Positions 1 through 8,967 of a stretch of DNA of 64,000 nt are shown here, in pieces (within the stretch, counting starts at the first letter, position 1; the number at the start of each line of letters is the position of its first letter). A program made the translations under genes and the position numbers. The stretch is from the NCBI RefSeq assembly GCF_000719475.1, contig NZ_JOGO01000001.1, positions 1 through 64,000 on the forward strand, written 5' to 3'. The notes under the pieces are model-generated. The model made no database searches. It was given only the letters and a program-made list of their open reading frames with translations, and was not told where the DNA came from. This DNA comes from Streptomyces sp. NRRL F-5630. Lineage in GTDB: Bacteria; Actinomycetota; Actinomycetes; Streptomycetales; Streptomycetaceae.

Positions 1-59
1 GGGTCCGGGCGGGACGAGCGTGACGCGGGCGGGGTGGCCGGGCGGGAGGGGAGGGCGGC

Positions 60-1640
60 TCAGACCGCGAAGACGTCCGGGTCCGCGTGCTTCCAGTCGG
101 CGGCCCAGGCTTCGGGGGCACCGGTGAGCAGTTCCCCGTCCTCCAGCCAGTCGTAGAGCTCGTCGAAGGCGCGGAAGGCGCGGTCCGGCTCGCGCCGCAT
201 CAACTGCCCCGGGTGCAGGCCGCCCGGCTCGCTGACGCCCATCGCGGCCATGATCTGCAAGGCGCTCTTGACGGTCGCCTCCTGGTAGCGGGCCACGCGC
301 GCCGACTTGTCGGCCACGTCCAGTGCGCGGGCCCGCCGCGGGTCCTGCGTGGCGACCCCGGAGGGACAGCGGTTGGTGTGGCAGCGCTGCGCCTGCACGC
401 AGCCGACGGCGAACATCATGGCGCGGGCGGCGTTGGTGTAGTCGGCTCCCATGAGCAGCCGCTTGACGAGATCGCTGCCGGTCGCGACCTTGCCGCTGGC
501 GCCGATGCGCACCCGCTCGCGCAGGCCGGTCCCCACGAGGGCGTTGTGCACCGTGATGAGTCCTTCGGTGAGCGGCATCCCGAGGTGGTCGGCGAATTCG
601 AGCGGGGCGGCGCCGGTCCCGCCCTCGGCACCGTCGACGACGATGAAGTCCGGGGTGACGCCCTCCTCCCGCATCGCCTTGCAGACGGCGAGGAACTGAC
701 GGCGCGAACCCACGCAGAGCTTGAAGCCGACCGGCTTGCCCCCGCCCAGCTCGCGCATCCGGGCGAGGAAGCGGACGAGTCCGCGAGGCGTGGAGAAGAC
801 GCGGTGGTACGGCGGTGAGATGACCGTCTCGCCCTGCGGCACACCGCGCACGGAGGCGATCTCCGCGTTGACCTTGTCGCCGGGCAGCACCCCGCCGATC
901 CCCGGTTTGGCGCCCTGGCTGAGCTTGAGCGACAGGCAGCGCACCGCCGGGTGGGCGGCCTTCTCGGCGAACTGCTCCGGGTCGAAGTCCCCGTCGGGTG
1001 TGCGGCAGCCGAAGTAGCCGGTGCCGATCTCCCACACCAGGTCCCCGCCCGGGCGCAGGTGGTACTCGGAGAGCCCGCCCTCACCCGTGTCGTGCGCGAA
1101 GCCGCCGCGCGCCGCACCGGTGTTGAGGGCGAGTATCGCCTGGGCGGAGAGCGAGCCGAAGCTCATCGCGGAGACGTTGAGCAGGGCCATGTCGTAGGGC
1201 TGGGAGCAGTCCGGCCCGCCGATCCGTACCCGGGGTGCCTCCTCGGGCTGCCGGACGGGCGCGAGGGAGGGGACCAGGGACTCGTGACCCACCGCGTAGA
1301 CGTCGCGCTCGGTGCCGAAGGGCTGCTCGGCGTCGACGCCCTTGGCCCGCTCGTAGACGATGCTCCGTGTGTCCCGGTCGTAGGGGCGGCCGTCGAAGTT
1401 CCGCTCCACGAAGTACTGCTGGAGTTCGGGCCGCAGCGATTCGAGCAGGAAGCGCAGGTGCCCGAGGACGGGATAGTTGCGGAGGATCGAGTGCCGGGGC
1501 TGGAGGAGATCGGCCCAGGCCAGCAGGGCGAGCGCGAGCAGCGGGGCCGCTCCGCACCACCACCAGGGCGAGACGGCGAAGGCGGCGACCGCACCGGCGG
1601 CCGCGCAGAGCGACAGGAGGACGACCACGACGAAACGCAT
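60..1640 (-). CDS. FMN-binding glutamate synthase-family protein (GltB central/FMN domain), membrane-anchored
   Basis: About 526 aa. Residues 5-50 hold two hydrophobic segments (MRFVVVVLLSLC, then WWWCGAAPLLALALLA), so the protein is probably membrane-anchored. The rest matches the FMN-binding/synthase domain of glutamate synthase: KLSQGAKPGIGGVLPG, the GAEGGTGAAP flavin loop, and a cysteine cluster (CVQAQRCHTNRCPSG, around residue 420) that would ligate an Fe-S cluster. It has no amidotransferase domain, so it is not a complete GltB; the physiological reaction of this stand-alone class is uncertain. The start is ATG 1640, or GTG 1643 with GGACAGG 8 nt upstream; a longer TTG-started version has poor support. 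It is transcribed leftward downstream of hemQ, but a strong hairpin separates the two. Confidence 0.9.
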   Translation of the reverse strand: MRFVVVVLLSLCAAAGAVAAFAVSPWWWCGAAPLLALALLAWADLLQPRHSILRNYPVLGHLRFLLESLRPELQQYFVERNFDGRPYDRDTRSIVYERAKGVDAEQPFGTERDVYAVGHESLVPSLAPVRQPEEAPRVRIGGPDCSQPYDMALLNVSAMSFGSLSAQAILALNTGAARGGFAHDTGEGGLSEYHLRPGGDLVWEIGTGYFGCRTPDGDFDPEQFAEKAAHPAVRCLSLKLSQGAKPGIGGVLPGDKVNAEIASVRGVPQGETVISPPYHRVFSTPRGLVRFLARMRELGGGKPVGFKLCVGSRRQFLAVCKAMREEGVTPDFIVVDGAEGGTGAAPLEFADHLGMPLTEGLITVHNALVGTGLRERVRIGASGKVATGSDLVKRLLMGADYTNAARAMMFAVGCVQAQRCHTNRCPSGVATQDPRRARALDVADKSARVARYQEATVKSALQIMAAMGVSEPGGLHPGQLMRREPDRAFRAFDELYDWLEDGELLTGAPEAWAADWKHADPDVFAV

Positions 1641-1805
1641 CACGTTCAGGGCCTGTCCGCCCGCGATGCGTTCATGCCCCACGGGATGTTCATGAAAAGG
1701 CAATTCCCGTGCGACTTCCGCCGGATTCGCTCACGAACCTCACGCGGCGCGCCCCGTGCCCGACGCGGCACGGGCACCGGCGGGGGGCGCCTCACCCGCG
1801 CCTGC

Positions 1806-1846
1806 GGTACCGGGCGGCGAAGCCGTGCGGCCCGCCGCCCGGTACC
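1806..1846 (-). terminator. Terminator-like hairpin after hemQ
   Basis: Perfect 14-bp inverted repeat (GGTACCGGGCGGCG and its complement) around a 13-nt loop, starting 8 nt past the hemQ stop. There is no U-tract, as is common in Streptomyces. Confidence 0.8.
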
Positions 1847-1853
1847 CCGCGCC

Positions 1854-2579
1854 TCAGGCCAGGTCGCGCACCAGTTCGCTCACCGAGCGGCGGCGGCCCG
1901 TGTAGAAGGGGACCTCCTCGCGGACGTGGCGGCGCGCCTCGGAGGCACGGAGGTGGCGCATGAGGTCGACGATGCGGTGCAGCTCGTCGGCCTCGAAGGC
2001 GAGAATCCACTCGTAGTCGCCGAGCGAGAACGACGCGACCGTGTTGGCGCGCACGTCGGGGAAGCCGCGGGCCATCTTGCCGTGGTCGGCGAGCATCGTG
2101 CGGCGCTCCTCGTCGGGCAGCAGGTACCACTCGTAGGAGCGTACGAAGGGGTACACGCTGACGTAGGCGCGCGCGTCCTCGTCGGCGAGGAACGCCGGGA
2201 TGTGGGACTTGTTGAACTCCGCCGGGCGGTGCAGCGCCATGTTCGACCAGACCGGCTCCAGGGCACGGCCGAGGCGGGTGCGGCGGAAGAGGTTGTACGC
2301 CTCCTGGAGCGCGTCCGAGGTCTCGGCGTGCCACCAGATCATGAGGTCGGCGTCGGCGCGGAGCCCGGAGACGTCGTACGTGCCGCGCACGGTGACGTCC
2401 TTGGCGGCGAGCTGGTCGAAGAGGTCCTGGACCTCCTCGGCGTAGCCGGACCGGTCCTCGGGCAGCACGTCGCGGAGCTTGAAGACGGACCACAGGGTGT
2501 AGCGGATGACCTCGTTGAGGTCCTTGGCCTTCTTGCCCGCGTTGGGGATCTTCTCAGGAGCAGCACTCATACCGCTCAT
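1854..2579 (-). CDS. hemQ: HemQ/ChdC, coproheme decarboxylase (chlorite-dismutase family)
   Basis: 241 aa. HemQ converts iron-coproporphyrin III (coproheme) to heme b, the last step of the coproporphyrin-dependent pathway used by Gram-positive bacteria. The family is recognisable from [19 protein letters not shown] near the N-terminus, the [12 protein letters not shown] stretch carrying the catalytic-type tyrosine, and [12 protein letters not shown], whose histidine is in the position of the axial heme ligand. Two in-frame ATGs (2579 and 2570) are possible; the upstream one is given. It lies 89 bp downstream of hemG on the same strand and both serve heme synthesis, which supports the call. 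Confidence 0.95.
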   Translation of the reverse strand: MSGMSAAPEKIPNAGKKAKDLNEVIRYTLWSVFKLRDVLPEDRSGYAEEVQDLFDQLAAKDVTVRGTYDVSGLRADADLMIWWHAETSDALQEAYNLFRRTRLGRALEPVWSNMALHRPAEFNKSHIPAFLADEDARAYVSVYPFVRSYEWYLLPDEERRTMLADHGKMARGFPDVRANTVASFSLGDYEWILAFEADELHRIVDLMRHLRASEARRHVREEVPFYTGRRRSVSELVRDLA

Positions 2580-2609
2580 TCTGCTTCCTCGCTCTTCGCG
2601 ATCCGACGC

Positions 2610-2652
2610 CGGGCTCCCCAGCCGTGGCGACGCTCCGCCGCCGGGGAGCCCG
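2610..2652 (-). terminator. Stem-loop between hemG and hemQ
   Basis: A 10-bp perfect stem (CGGGCTCCCC / GGGGAGCCCG) closes a 23-nt GC-rich loop in the 89-bp gap. It could attenuate or partly terminate hemG read-through into hemQ. This is inferred from structure only. Confidence 0.5.
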
Positions 2653-2668
2653 CACCGTGCCGGAAGGC

Positions 2669-4147
2669 TCAGCCGGCGCGCAGCAAGCCGTCGACCGCCG
2701 CCCGCGCGCTCGCCACGCACGCCGGGATGCCCACGCCGTCGTACGCCGCGCCGCACACCGCGAGGCCGGGAAGCTTCGCGACGTGCTCGCGCACGCGCGC
2801 GACGCGGCCGTGGTGGCCCACCGGGTACTGCGGCAGGCCGTCGTTCCAGCGCGTCACGAGGGAGGCGACGGGGCGCGCGTCGAGGCCCGTGGCGAGGCGG
2901 AGGTCGCGCCGCGAGAGGCTCACGAGCTCCGCGTCGTCGCGCGCGAGGTCGGCGGTGTCGCCGTAGCGCCCGACCGAGGTCCGCAGCACGAGCAGTTCGG
3001 GATTCTCCTCGTCCACCCACGCCCACTTCTGGCTGCTGAACGTCGAGGCCTTGATCGTGCGGCCGTCGACGGGCGGGACGAGGAAGCCGCTGCTCCCCGC
3101 GGGCAGCGCGGCCGTGTCGGAGCGGCGGTAGGCGAGCGTGACGAGCGCCATGGAGGCGTACTCGACCGCGCGCAGTTCGGCCGCCGCCGCCGGGGACTCC
3201 GCGTCGAGCAGCCGCGCGGCGCGGGGCGCGGGCAGCGCGACGACGACCGCGTCCGCCGCGAGGACACTGCCGTCGGTGAGGACGACGCGCCAGCCGTCGG
3301 GGGTGCGGCGCAGTTCCTCGGCAGCCGTCCCCGTCCGGATCTCGCCGCCCCGGTCGCGCACGGTGCGGGCCACCGCGAGCGGCAGGGTGCCGAGGCCGCC
3401 CTTGAGGCCCTGGAAGACCGGGCCGCCCGGCTGCTTGCCGCTCGCCGCGCGCGCGGCATCCGCCTGCGCGGCGCGCACCGCGTCGGTCAGGCGCGGGTGC
3501 TCCTGGGCGGTCTTCCACAGCTGCGGTACGGCGGCCCGCATCGAGAGGCGGTACGCGTTGCCCGCGTAGACCCCGCCGAGCAGCGGCTCCACGAGCCGGT
3601 CGACGACCTCACGGCCCAGGCGGCGCGCCACGTACTCGCCGATCGCGACGTCGTCGCCCAGTTCCTCGGGCGGCAGACCCGCCTCCGCCTCGATCCGCCG
3701 CAGCCCTTCGTCCGAGAGCACCCCCGCGAGGCTTCCCGCCTCCGCCGGGACGCCCATGACGTGTCCCTTCGGCATCGGGCGCAGCGCGTCGCGCGTCCAC
3801 AGCGAGGCACTCGCCGTGTTCGGCGGCTGGAGCTTGTGGCGCAGTCCCGCGGCGCCCGCGAGAGCGACGGCCTCGGGGCGCCGGGCGAGCATCGACTCGG
3901 CGCCGAGATCGACGCGTACGCCCTCGATCTCGCCGGAGCGCAGCTTGCCGCCGAGCCGCGCGGCGGCCTCCACGAGCGTCACACGGGCACCGGCGTCGAC
4001 CGCGTGCAGCGCGGCGGCGAGCCCGGTGATGCCGCCGCCGAGGACGAGGAGGCGGGGAGCGGTGCCGGGTGCGGGCTCGCCGGGGGACGGCGCGGGCAGC
4101 GGTGAGGAAGTGGCGGAGACGGGGGTGCTGCGGGGGACTTCGCTCAT
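2669..4147 (-). CDS. hemG: Coproporphyrinogen III oxidase / protoporphyrinogen oxidase (HemG/HemY/CgoX type)
   Basis: 492 aa FAD-dependent oxidase. After a roughly 30-residue proline/serine-rich N-terminus comes the dinucleotide-binding motif [17 protein letters not shown] (residues 33-49), followed by the amine-oxidase/PPO fold and ending with the second FAD contact [18 protein letters not shown]. In actinobacteria this enzyme oxidises coproporphyrinogen III to coproporphyrin III; older annotations call it protoporphyrinogen oxidase. It precedes hemQ and lies near hemE, so three steps of one pathway are clustered. The start ATG at 4147 leaves a 224-bp divergent spacer to the flavoprotein on the other strand. 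Confidence 0.93.
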   Translation of the reverse strand: MSEVPRSTPVSATSSPLPAPSPGEPAPGTAPRLLVLGGGITGLAAALHAVDAGARVTLVEAAARLGGKLRSGEIEGVRVDLGAESMLARRPEAVALAGAAGLRHKLQPPNTASASLWTRDALRPMPKGHVMGVPAEAGSLAGVLSDEGLRRIEAEAGLPPEELGDDVAIGEYVARRLGREVVDRLVEPLLGGVYAGNAYRLSMRAAVPQLWKTAQEHPRLTDAVRAAQADAARAASGKQPGGPVFQGLKGGLGTLPLAVARTVRDRGGEIRTGTAAEELRRTPDGWRVVLTDGSVLAADAVVVALPAPRAARLLDAESPAAAAELRAVEYASMALVTLAYRRSDTAALPAGSSGFLVPPVDGRTIKASTFSSQKWAWVDEENPELLVLRTSVGRYGDTADLARDDAELVSLSRRDLRLATGLDARPVASLVTRWNDGLPQYPVGHHGRVARVREHVAKLPGLAVCGAAYDGVGIPACVASARAAVDGLLRAG

Positions 4148-4359
4148 GGGTCCACTTTCTCACCGTACGGACAGCGGGCGGCGGCAGGGTCGGGCTTGCG
4201 GGGGCGGTCGCCGGAGGCGCGCGCCTCCGCGCCGTGCTTCCCTCCCCGGGCCCCTCGGACCCGCCGGACGCCCCGGCGCCGGCGGCACACCCGAGCCCCC
4301 GCCACCGACACCCCCGGCGCGGACCCGCGGTCCCCCCGCCCGGCGCTGATCACTCCGCG

Positions 4360-4372
4360 TAGCCTGCCCGTA
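4360..4372 (+). promoter_or_regulatory. Leaderless promoter: -10 TAGCCT six bases before ATG
   Basis: TAGCCT at 4360-4365 fits the Streptomyces -10 form TAnnnT. Six bases separate it from the ATG, so transcription would start at or next to the start codon. No Shine-Dalgarno sequence is present. Confidence 0.6.
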
Positions 4373-5745
4373 TGAGTGAACGACTGGTCGTCATCGGCGG
4401 CGACGCGACGGGGATGGCGGCGGCCTCGCAGGCACGCCGGCTCAAGAGCCCGGACGAGCTGGAGATCATCGCCTTCGAGCGCGGGCGGCACACCTCGTAC
4501 TCGGCCTGCGGCATCCCCTACTGGGTCGGCGGGGATGTCGCGGGCCCGGACGAACTCGTGGCGCGCACGCCCGAGGAGCACCGGGCGCGCGACATCGACC
4601 TGCGCACAGGCACCGAGGTGACGGAACTCGACATCGAGGGGCGCCGCGTGCGGGCGCGCGAGGTGGAGTCGGGCGGCGAGTACTGGACTTCGTACGACAA
4701 GCTCGTCCTCGCGACCGGGGCAGCGCCGCTGCGTCCGGACCTGCCGGGCATCGACGCGCCCGGTGTGCACGGCGTGCAGACGCTCGACGACGGCGAGCGC
4801 CTCCTCGCGACGCTGTCCCGGGCGCGCGGCAAGCACGCGGTCGTCGTCGGCGCGGGCTACATCGGCGTCGAGATGGCCGAGGCCCTGATCCGGCGCGGCT
4901 ACGAGGTGACCGTCGTCAACCAGGCGCCGCAGCCGATGACGACGCTCGACCCGGACATGGGCGCGCTCGTCGACGAGGCGATGCGCGGCATGGGCATCAC
5001 GATGGTCAACGGGACGGCCGTGACCGCGCTCCGCACGGGACGGGACGGGCACGTGGAGGCGGTGCGCACCAACGAGGCGGAGTACCCGGCCGACGTCGTC
5101 GTGCTCGGCCTCGGGGTCCGCCCGCAGACCGACCTCGCGCGCGCCGCGGGTCTCCCGCTCGGGCCGGCGGGCGGGCTGCTCACGGATCTCGCGATGCGCG
5201 TGCGCGGGCACGAGGAGATCTACGCGGGCGGCGACTGCGTCGAGGTGCTGGACCTGCTCGCCGGGCGCACCCGGCACATCGCGCTCGGCACACACGCCAA
5301 CAAGCACGGCCAGGTCATCGGCTCCCGCGTCGGCGGCGGCTACGCGACGTTCCCGGGCGTCGTGGGCACGGCGGTGAGCAAGGTATGCGAGCTGGAGATC
5401 GGGCGTACGGGGATGCGCGAGCGGGACGCCGCCGAGGCCGGGTACCAGTTCGTGAGCGTGACGATCGAGTCGACGAGTCGCGCGGGGTACTACCCGGACG
5501 CGGCACCCATGACGGTCAAGATGATCGCCGAGCGCGTCACGGGGCGGCTCCTGGGCACGCAGATCGTCGGCCGCGAGGGCGCGGGCAAGCGCGTGGACAT
5601 CGCGGCGGTCGCGCTCACGGCCGGGATGACGGTCGAGCAGATGACGGCTCTCGACCTCGGCTACGCGCCGCCGTTCTCGCCGGTGTGGGACCCGGTGCTC
5701 GTCGCGGCCCGCAAGGCGGTCAAGGCGGTACGGGCGGCGGGATGA
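4372..5745 (+). CDS. FAD/NAD(P)-dependent pyridine nucleotide-disulfide oxidoreductase, CoA-disulfide reductase-like
   Basis: 457 aa. FAD-binding motif LVVIGGDATGMAAASQA (residues 4-20); SYSACGIPYW with a cysteine at about residue 46, equivalent to the single redox-active cysteine of CoA-disulfide reductase/NADH oxidase enzymes; NAD(P) motif VVVGAGYIGVEMAEAL; second FAD motif EEIYAGGDCVE; and a C-terminal dimerisation domain. The family reduces CoA-disulfides or related thiols, or oxygen, with NAD(P)H. The exact substrate cannot be read from sequence. It is divergent from hemG and appears to be translated from a leaderless mRNA. It ends 97 bp from the convergent hemE, with a hairpin between them. 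Confidence 0.9.
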   Translation: MSERLVVIGGDATGMAAASQARRLKSPDELEIIAFERGRHTSYSACGIPYWVGGDVAGPDELVARTPEEHRARDIDLRTGTEVTELDIEGRRVRAREVESGGEYWTSYDKLVLATGAAPLRPDLPGIDAPGVHGVQTLDDGERLLATLSRARGKHAVVVGAGYIGVEMAEALIRRGYEVTVVNQAPQPMTTLDPDMGALVDEAMRGMGITMVNGTAVTALRTGRDGHVEAVRTNEAEYPADVVVLGLGVRPQTDLARAAGLPLGPAGGLLTDLAMRVRGHEEIYAGGDCVEVLDLLAGRTRHIALGTHANKHGQVIGSRVGGGYATFPGVVGTAVSKVCELEIGRTGMRERDAAEAGYQFVSVTIESTSRAGYYPDAAPMTVKMIAERVTGRLLGTQIVGREGAGKRVDIAAVALTAGMTVEQMTALDLGYAPPFSPVWDPVLVAARKAVKAVRAAG

Positions 5746-5756
5746 CGGGCCCGGTC

Positions 5757-5804
5757 CGGGGGCGGGACGGCGGTACGGAGGCGGCCCTCACGTCCGCGCC
5801 CCCG
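5757..5804. terminator. Possible bidirectional terminator between convergent genes
   Basis: Imperfect inverted repeat (CGGGGGCGGGACG versus CGTCCGCGCCCCCG, one bulge) between the flavoprotein and hemE, which converge here. Confidence 0.5.
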
Positions 5805-5842
5805 CCCGGGAGCCCGCCGCCGCCCCGTACCCCCGCTGCCGT

Positions 5843-6901
5843 TCAGCGCCGCGTGCGCTCGTGGACGTCCGCGACGAGGTCCGCCAGGACGCCGGGGTCC
5901 GTCGTGGGGAGCACGCCGTGGCCGAGGTTGAAGATGTGGCCCTCCAGGTCGCGGGCCGCGTCCAGGACCTCCGTCGTCTTCTCGCGGATCGCGGCCTCGT
6001 CGGCGAAGAGCACCGCCGGGTCCAGATTGCCCTGGAGCGCCTTGCCCGGGCCGACGCGGCGGGGCGCCTCGTCGAGCGGGGCCCGCCAGTCCACGCCCAC
6101 GACGTCCGCGCCCGCCTCGCCGAGGTCGTGGAGCAGTTCGCCCGTACCGACCCCGAAGTGGATGCGGGGCACGCCGTACCCGGCGACGCCGGCGAGGACC
6201 TTCGCGCTCGCGGGCCGGACGTAGCGGCGGTAGTCGGCAGGGGAGAGCGCGCCGACCCAGGAGTCGAAGAGCTGCACGGCCGAGGCGCCCGCCTCGATCT
6301 GCACCTTGAGGAAGCCGGTGGTGATGTCGGCGAGGCGGTCCAGAAGCTGGGCCCACAGCTCGGGCTGCCCGTACATGAGTGCCTTGGTGCGCTCGTGGTT
6401 GCGCGAGGGGCCGCCCTCGACGAGGTAGCTCGCGAGCGTGAAGGGCGCGCCCGCGAAGCCGATGAGCGGGGTCGCGCCGAGTTCGGCCGTGAGGAGGCCG
6501 ACCGCCTCGGTGACGTAGGAGACGTCCTCGGGCACGAGCGGGCGCAGGCGCTGGAGGTCGGCGGCGGTGCGGACCGGGTCGGCGACGACCGGGCCGACGC
6601 CGGGCTTGATGTCGACGTCCACGCCGATCGCCTTGAGCGGGACGACGATGTCGCTGTAGTAGACGGCCGCGTCGACCTTGTGGCGCCGGACCGGCTGCAT
6701 CGTGATCTCGGCGACGAGTTCGGGGCGCCGGCAGGACTCCAGCATCGGGATGCCCTCGCGCACCTTGAGGTACTCGGGCAGCGACCGCCCGGCCTGGCGC
6801 ATGAACCACACAGGCGTGTACGGGACGGGTTCGCGCCGGCACGCCTTGAGGAAGGCGGAGTCGCGGGGGGTCACGGGCGGCGGGATGTCATTGGCACTCA
6901 C
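5843..6901 (-). CDS. hemE: Uroporphyrinogen III decarboxylase HemE
   Basis: 352 aa from GTG 6901, the usual family length. HemE decarboxylates the four acetate side chains of uroporphyrinogen III to give coproporphyrinogen III, the substrate of the HemG enzyme encoded about 2 kb away. Signatures are [19 protein letters not shown] at the N-terminus (active-site Arg), YYSDIVVPL with the catalytic Asp, [13 protein letters not shown], and GNLDPAVL followed by FNLGHGVLP at the C-terminus. An upstream in-frame extension to 7117 is arginine/proline-rich and not conserved in character, so the GTG start is preferred. The start of DUF3000 on the opposite strand is about 215 bp away. Confidence 0.95.
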   Translation of the reverse strand: MSANDIPPPVTPRDSAFLKACRREPVPYTPVWFMRQAGRSLPEYLKVREGIPMLESCRRPELVAEITMQPVRRHKVDAAVYYSDIVVPLKAIGVDVDIKPGVGPVVADPVRTAADLQRLRPLVPEDVSYVTEAVGLLTAELGATPLIGFAGAPFTLASYLVEGGPSRNHERTKALMYGQPELWAQLLDRLADITTGFLKVQIEAGASAVQLFDSWVGALSPADYRRYVRPASAKVLAGVAGYGVPRIHFGVGTGELLHDLGEAGADVVGVDWRAPLDEAPRRVGPGKALQGNLDPAVLFADEAAIREKTTEVLDAARDLEGHIFNLGHGVLPTTDPGVLADLVADVHERTRR

Positions 6902-7102
6902 GACGACAAGTCTGTCATTCCCCCCGCCACGCCCTCGCACGAGGAGCCCGGTCCGAGCGAACCCCTCCGGCGTGCGGGGAGCGGGGGCCCGGGCCGGGCC
7001 CCGTGTCCGGGACCGCGGCGGGGTCCCGCGAGGCCGCCCCGACTTCCGGCCAAACCTTTCGCCACACGGCGAGCACCCCCCGTCCCCCCGCGCGAATGCG
7101 CA

Positions 7103-7116
7103 TACGCTTCGCCGCA
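7103..7116 (+). promoter_or_regulatory. Candidate leaderless promoter: TACGCT seven bases before ATG
   Basis: TACGCT at 7103-7108 fits TAnnnT and lies seven bases from the ATG, with no purine-rich ribosome-binding sequence. Confidence 0.45.
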
Positions 7117-7778
7117 TGGCTGCGGCTCAGGAACCACAATCCGGTGGTACGGACGGAACAGGCGGTACGGGTGGGACTGACTTTCAGGGGGCTCCGGCCG
7201 ATTTCGGTGCCGCCGTCGCGGCCTTGCGCGCGGCGCGCCCCCGCCCCGAGATCGAGCTGAGCCCCACGCGGGCCCCGCGGCGCCTCGCACCGTGGGCGTA
7301 CGCGCTGGAGGCCGCCGTCGCCGACGGCGAGGACGAGGATCTCGCGGACGGACGGCTCGTCCTGCTCCACGACCCCGCCGGGCACGAGGCCTGGAAGGGC
7401 CGCTTCCGCCTGGTCACGCTCGTCCGCGCCGAGCTGGAACCGGAGCTCGCCGCCGACCCGCTGCTCCCTGAGGTGTGCTGGTCGTGGCTGACCGGAGCCT
7501 TCACGGCGCGCGGTCTCGCCTACGGGGAGGCGGGGGGCACGGTGACGCGGGCGAGTTCGCACTACTTCGGTGGCCTGCGCGAACGCCCCTCCGCCTCGCA
7601 GATCGAGATCCGCGCCTCCTGGACCCCGCGCGAGTCGCCGAGCGGCGTGCCCGACGCGACGGCGCACCTCGCGGCGTGGTGCGAGCTGCTCTCGCAGATC
7701 GCCGGGCTCCCCCCGGCGACGGGGCCGGGTGAGGCGGCGGTGGTCTCGTTGCCGCAGCGCAGGGGACCGCGCTCCTGA
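7116..7778 (+). CDS. DUF3000 family protein
   Basis: 220 aa, cytosolic, with no membrane segment. A Gly/Thr-rich N-terminus of about 28 residues ([13 protein letters not shown]) precedes the conserved body ([22 protein letters not shown] ... [30 protein letters not shown] ... [25 protein letters not shown]). I recognise this as DUF3000, an actinobacterial family of unknown function typically placed between hemE and whiI/rnd. No catalytic motif is evident. Confidence 0.88.
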   Translation: MAAAQEPQSGGTDGTGGTGGTDFQGAPADFGAAVAALRAARPRPEIELSPTRAPRRLAPWAYALEAAVADGEDEDLADGRLVLLHDPAGHEAWKGRFRLVTLVRAELEPELAADPLLPEVCWSWLTGAFTARGLAYGEAGGTVTRASSHYFGGLRERPSASQIEIRASWTPRESPSGVPDATAHLAAWCELLSQIAGLPPATGPGEAAVVSLPQRRGPRS

Positions 7779-8207
7779 GGACGGACGGACCGGGCGGCGA
7801 GGCCGCTGACAGGCCCGGTCGCGGGGGTCCGGTGACGGGCCCGGACGCAGGTCGGCCCCTGGGCCCGCTGACGGGCCCGCCCGGCAAGCCCGGTGACGGG
7901 TCGGCAGCAAGGCCCCGGCGCACGGGACTGACGATTACGGATCGGTTACGGACCGGTAGGGGAAGACATGGCGTCGTTCACGAACGGATGACACGCGGGA
8001 CCTGATTCGTTCGAGTTCTCGTTCCGATCTCTTCGTGATCGAAAACCCGTCCTAATCATTCCGGCTTTTTCCTCCCTCGTTCGTGATCATCCCCTAAAGG
8101 ACTCCAGGCGTGCTGCCGACATTCATTTCGACCTTGTCGGCACGGTTCGCCCGGCTTCTTCCCCGGCCGGGACCGTCCCGCTCCTCTCCCCCACCACAGG
8201 AGGCCCG
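7779..8207. other. Intergenic region before whiI (429 bp)
   Basis: The first 130 bp carry four imperfect copies of a GGTGACGGGCCCG-like unit (near 7807, 7831, 7869 and 7890). The AT-richer distal part has CGTTC-AC-GAACG at 7975-7986, two copies of TTCGTGATC (near 8032 and 8080) and the SigWhiG-type promoter. No ORF here is convincing. Confidence 0.6.
8095..8122 (+). promoter_or_regulatory. SigWhiG-type (sigma-28-like) promoter of whiI
   Basis: TAAA (8095-8098), a 16-nt spacer, then GCCGACAT (8115-8122). The SigWhiG/SigD consensus is TAAA-N15/16-GCCGATAA. whiI is an established SigWhiG target in S. coelicolor, so the match is expected. It lies about 85 bp upstream of the whiI GTG. Confidence 0.75.
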
Positions 8208-8867
8208 GTGTCCGTTCTTCTTGAGCAGCCCGCAAGCCTGGTCGCCTACCGTCCGAACAAGCCGACCGCGATGGTCGTCGTGGCCGACCCCCGGGTGCGC
8301 TCCACGGTCACCCGGCACCTCTGGGCGCTCGGCGTACGCGACGTCATCGAAGCCTCGTCCATCGCCGAGGCCCGTCCCCGCATCGGCAACCCGCGCGACA
8401 TCTGCGTGGCCGATGTCCACCTGCCCGACGGTTCCGGGCTCACCCTTCTCTCCGAGACCCGCGCCGCGGGCTGGCCCAACGGGCTCGCCCTCTCCGCGGC
8501 CGACGACATCGGTGCCGTGCGCAACGCCCTCGCGGGCGGGGTCAAGGGCTATGTCGTCACCGGCACCCGTACCAACGTCGGGCTGCCGGGCCGTCCCGGC
8601 GCGGCCCAGCTCGGCGCCGCTTCCCGCACTCACCGTCGCCCCCCGGGTACCCCGAGCCACCCGGGCGGCTACCGCGAGCTGTCGGGTCGTGAGGTCGAGG
8701 TGCTCAGACTGGTCGCGGAGGGCCAGTCCAACAAGGCCATCGGCGTCTCGATGGGCCTGTCCGCACTGACCGTCAAGAGCCACCTCGCCCGTATCGCCCG
8801 CAAGCTCGGCACCGGTGACCGCGCCGGAATGGTCGCCGTGGCCCTGCGTACCGGCATCATCCACTGA
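8208..8867 (+). CDS. whiI: WhiI, orphan NarL/FixJ-type sporulation response regulator
   Basis: 219 aa. The N-terminal receiver-like domain (about residues 20-120) keeps the phospho-acceptor-position Asp69 (VADVHLPDG) and Lys113 (GVKGYV), but the acidic pocket is reduced to a single Asp27 (VVADPRV). That matches WhiI, an atypical receiver. A flexible Pro/Arg linker (about 120-155) leads to a LuxR-type HTH (ELSGREVEVLRLVAEGQSNK ... SALTVKSHLARIARKLGTGDR). In Streptomyces, WhiI heterodimerises with BldM and switches on late aerial-hyphal sporulation genes. GTG start with CAGGAGG eight bases upstream. The SigWhiG-like promoter and the DUF3000/rnd neighbours match the whiI locus. Confidence 0.93.
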   Translation: MSVLLEQPASLVAYRPNKPTAMVVVADPRVRSTVTRHLWALGVRDVIEASSIAEARPRIGNPRDICVADVHLPDGSGLTLLSETRAAGWPNGLALSAADDIGAVRNALAGGVKGYVVTGTRTNVGLPGRPGAAQLGAASRTHRRPPGTPSHPGGYRELSGREVEVLRLVAEGQSNKAIGVSMGLSALTVKSHLARIARKLGTGDRAGMVAVALRTGIIH

Positions 8868-8904
8868 GTACCCGAGCACCCGGGTCCACACCCCCGTCCC
8901 CCAG

Positions 8905-8940
8905 GGAGGCCACCGGCGGAACATTCCGTCGGTGGCCTCC
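8905..8940 (+). terminator. Terminator hairpin after whiI
   Basis: An 11-bp perfect outer stem (GGAGGCCACCG / CGGTGGCCTCC) and a 5-bp inner stem (CGGAA / TTCCG), starting 37 bp past the whiI stop. Confidence 0.85.
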
Positions 8941-8954
8941 GGCACGTCCCCGGA

Positions 8955-8967
8955 TACCCTTGACCGG
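8955..8967 (+). promoter_or_regulatory. Leaderless promoter of rnd: TACCCT six bases before GTG
   Basis: TACCCT at 8955-8960 and the GTG at 8967 have the same six-base spacing as the arrangement at 4372. The element lies just after the whiI terminator. Confidence 0.5.

Noticed and set aside
951-2966. 671-codon plus-strand frame opposite the FMN protein and hemQ
   Set aside because: Antisense artefact spanning two real genes and their terminator.
6902-7117. N-terminal extension of HemE by 72 codons
   Set aside because: The extension is Arg/Pro-rich and unlike the family; GTG 6901 gives the normal length.
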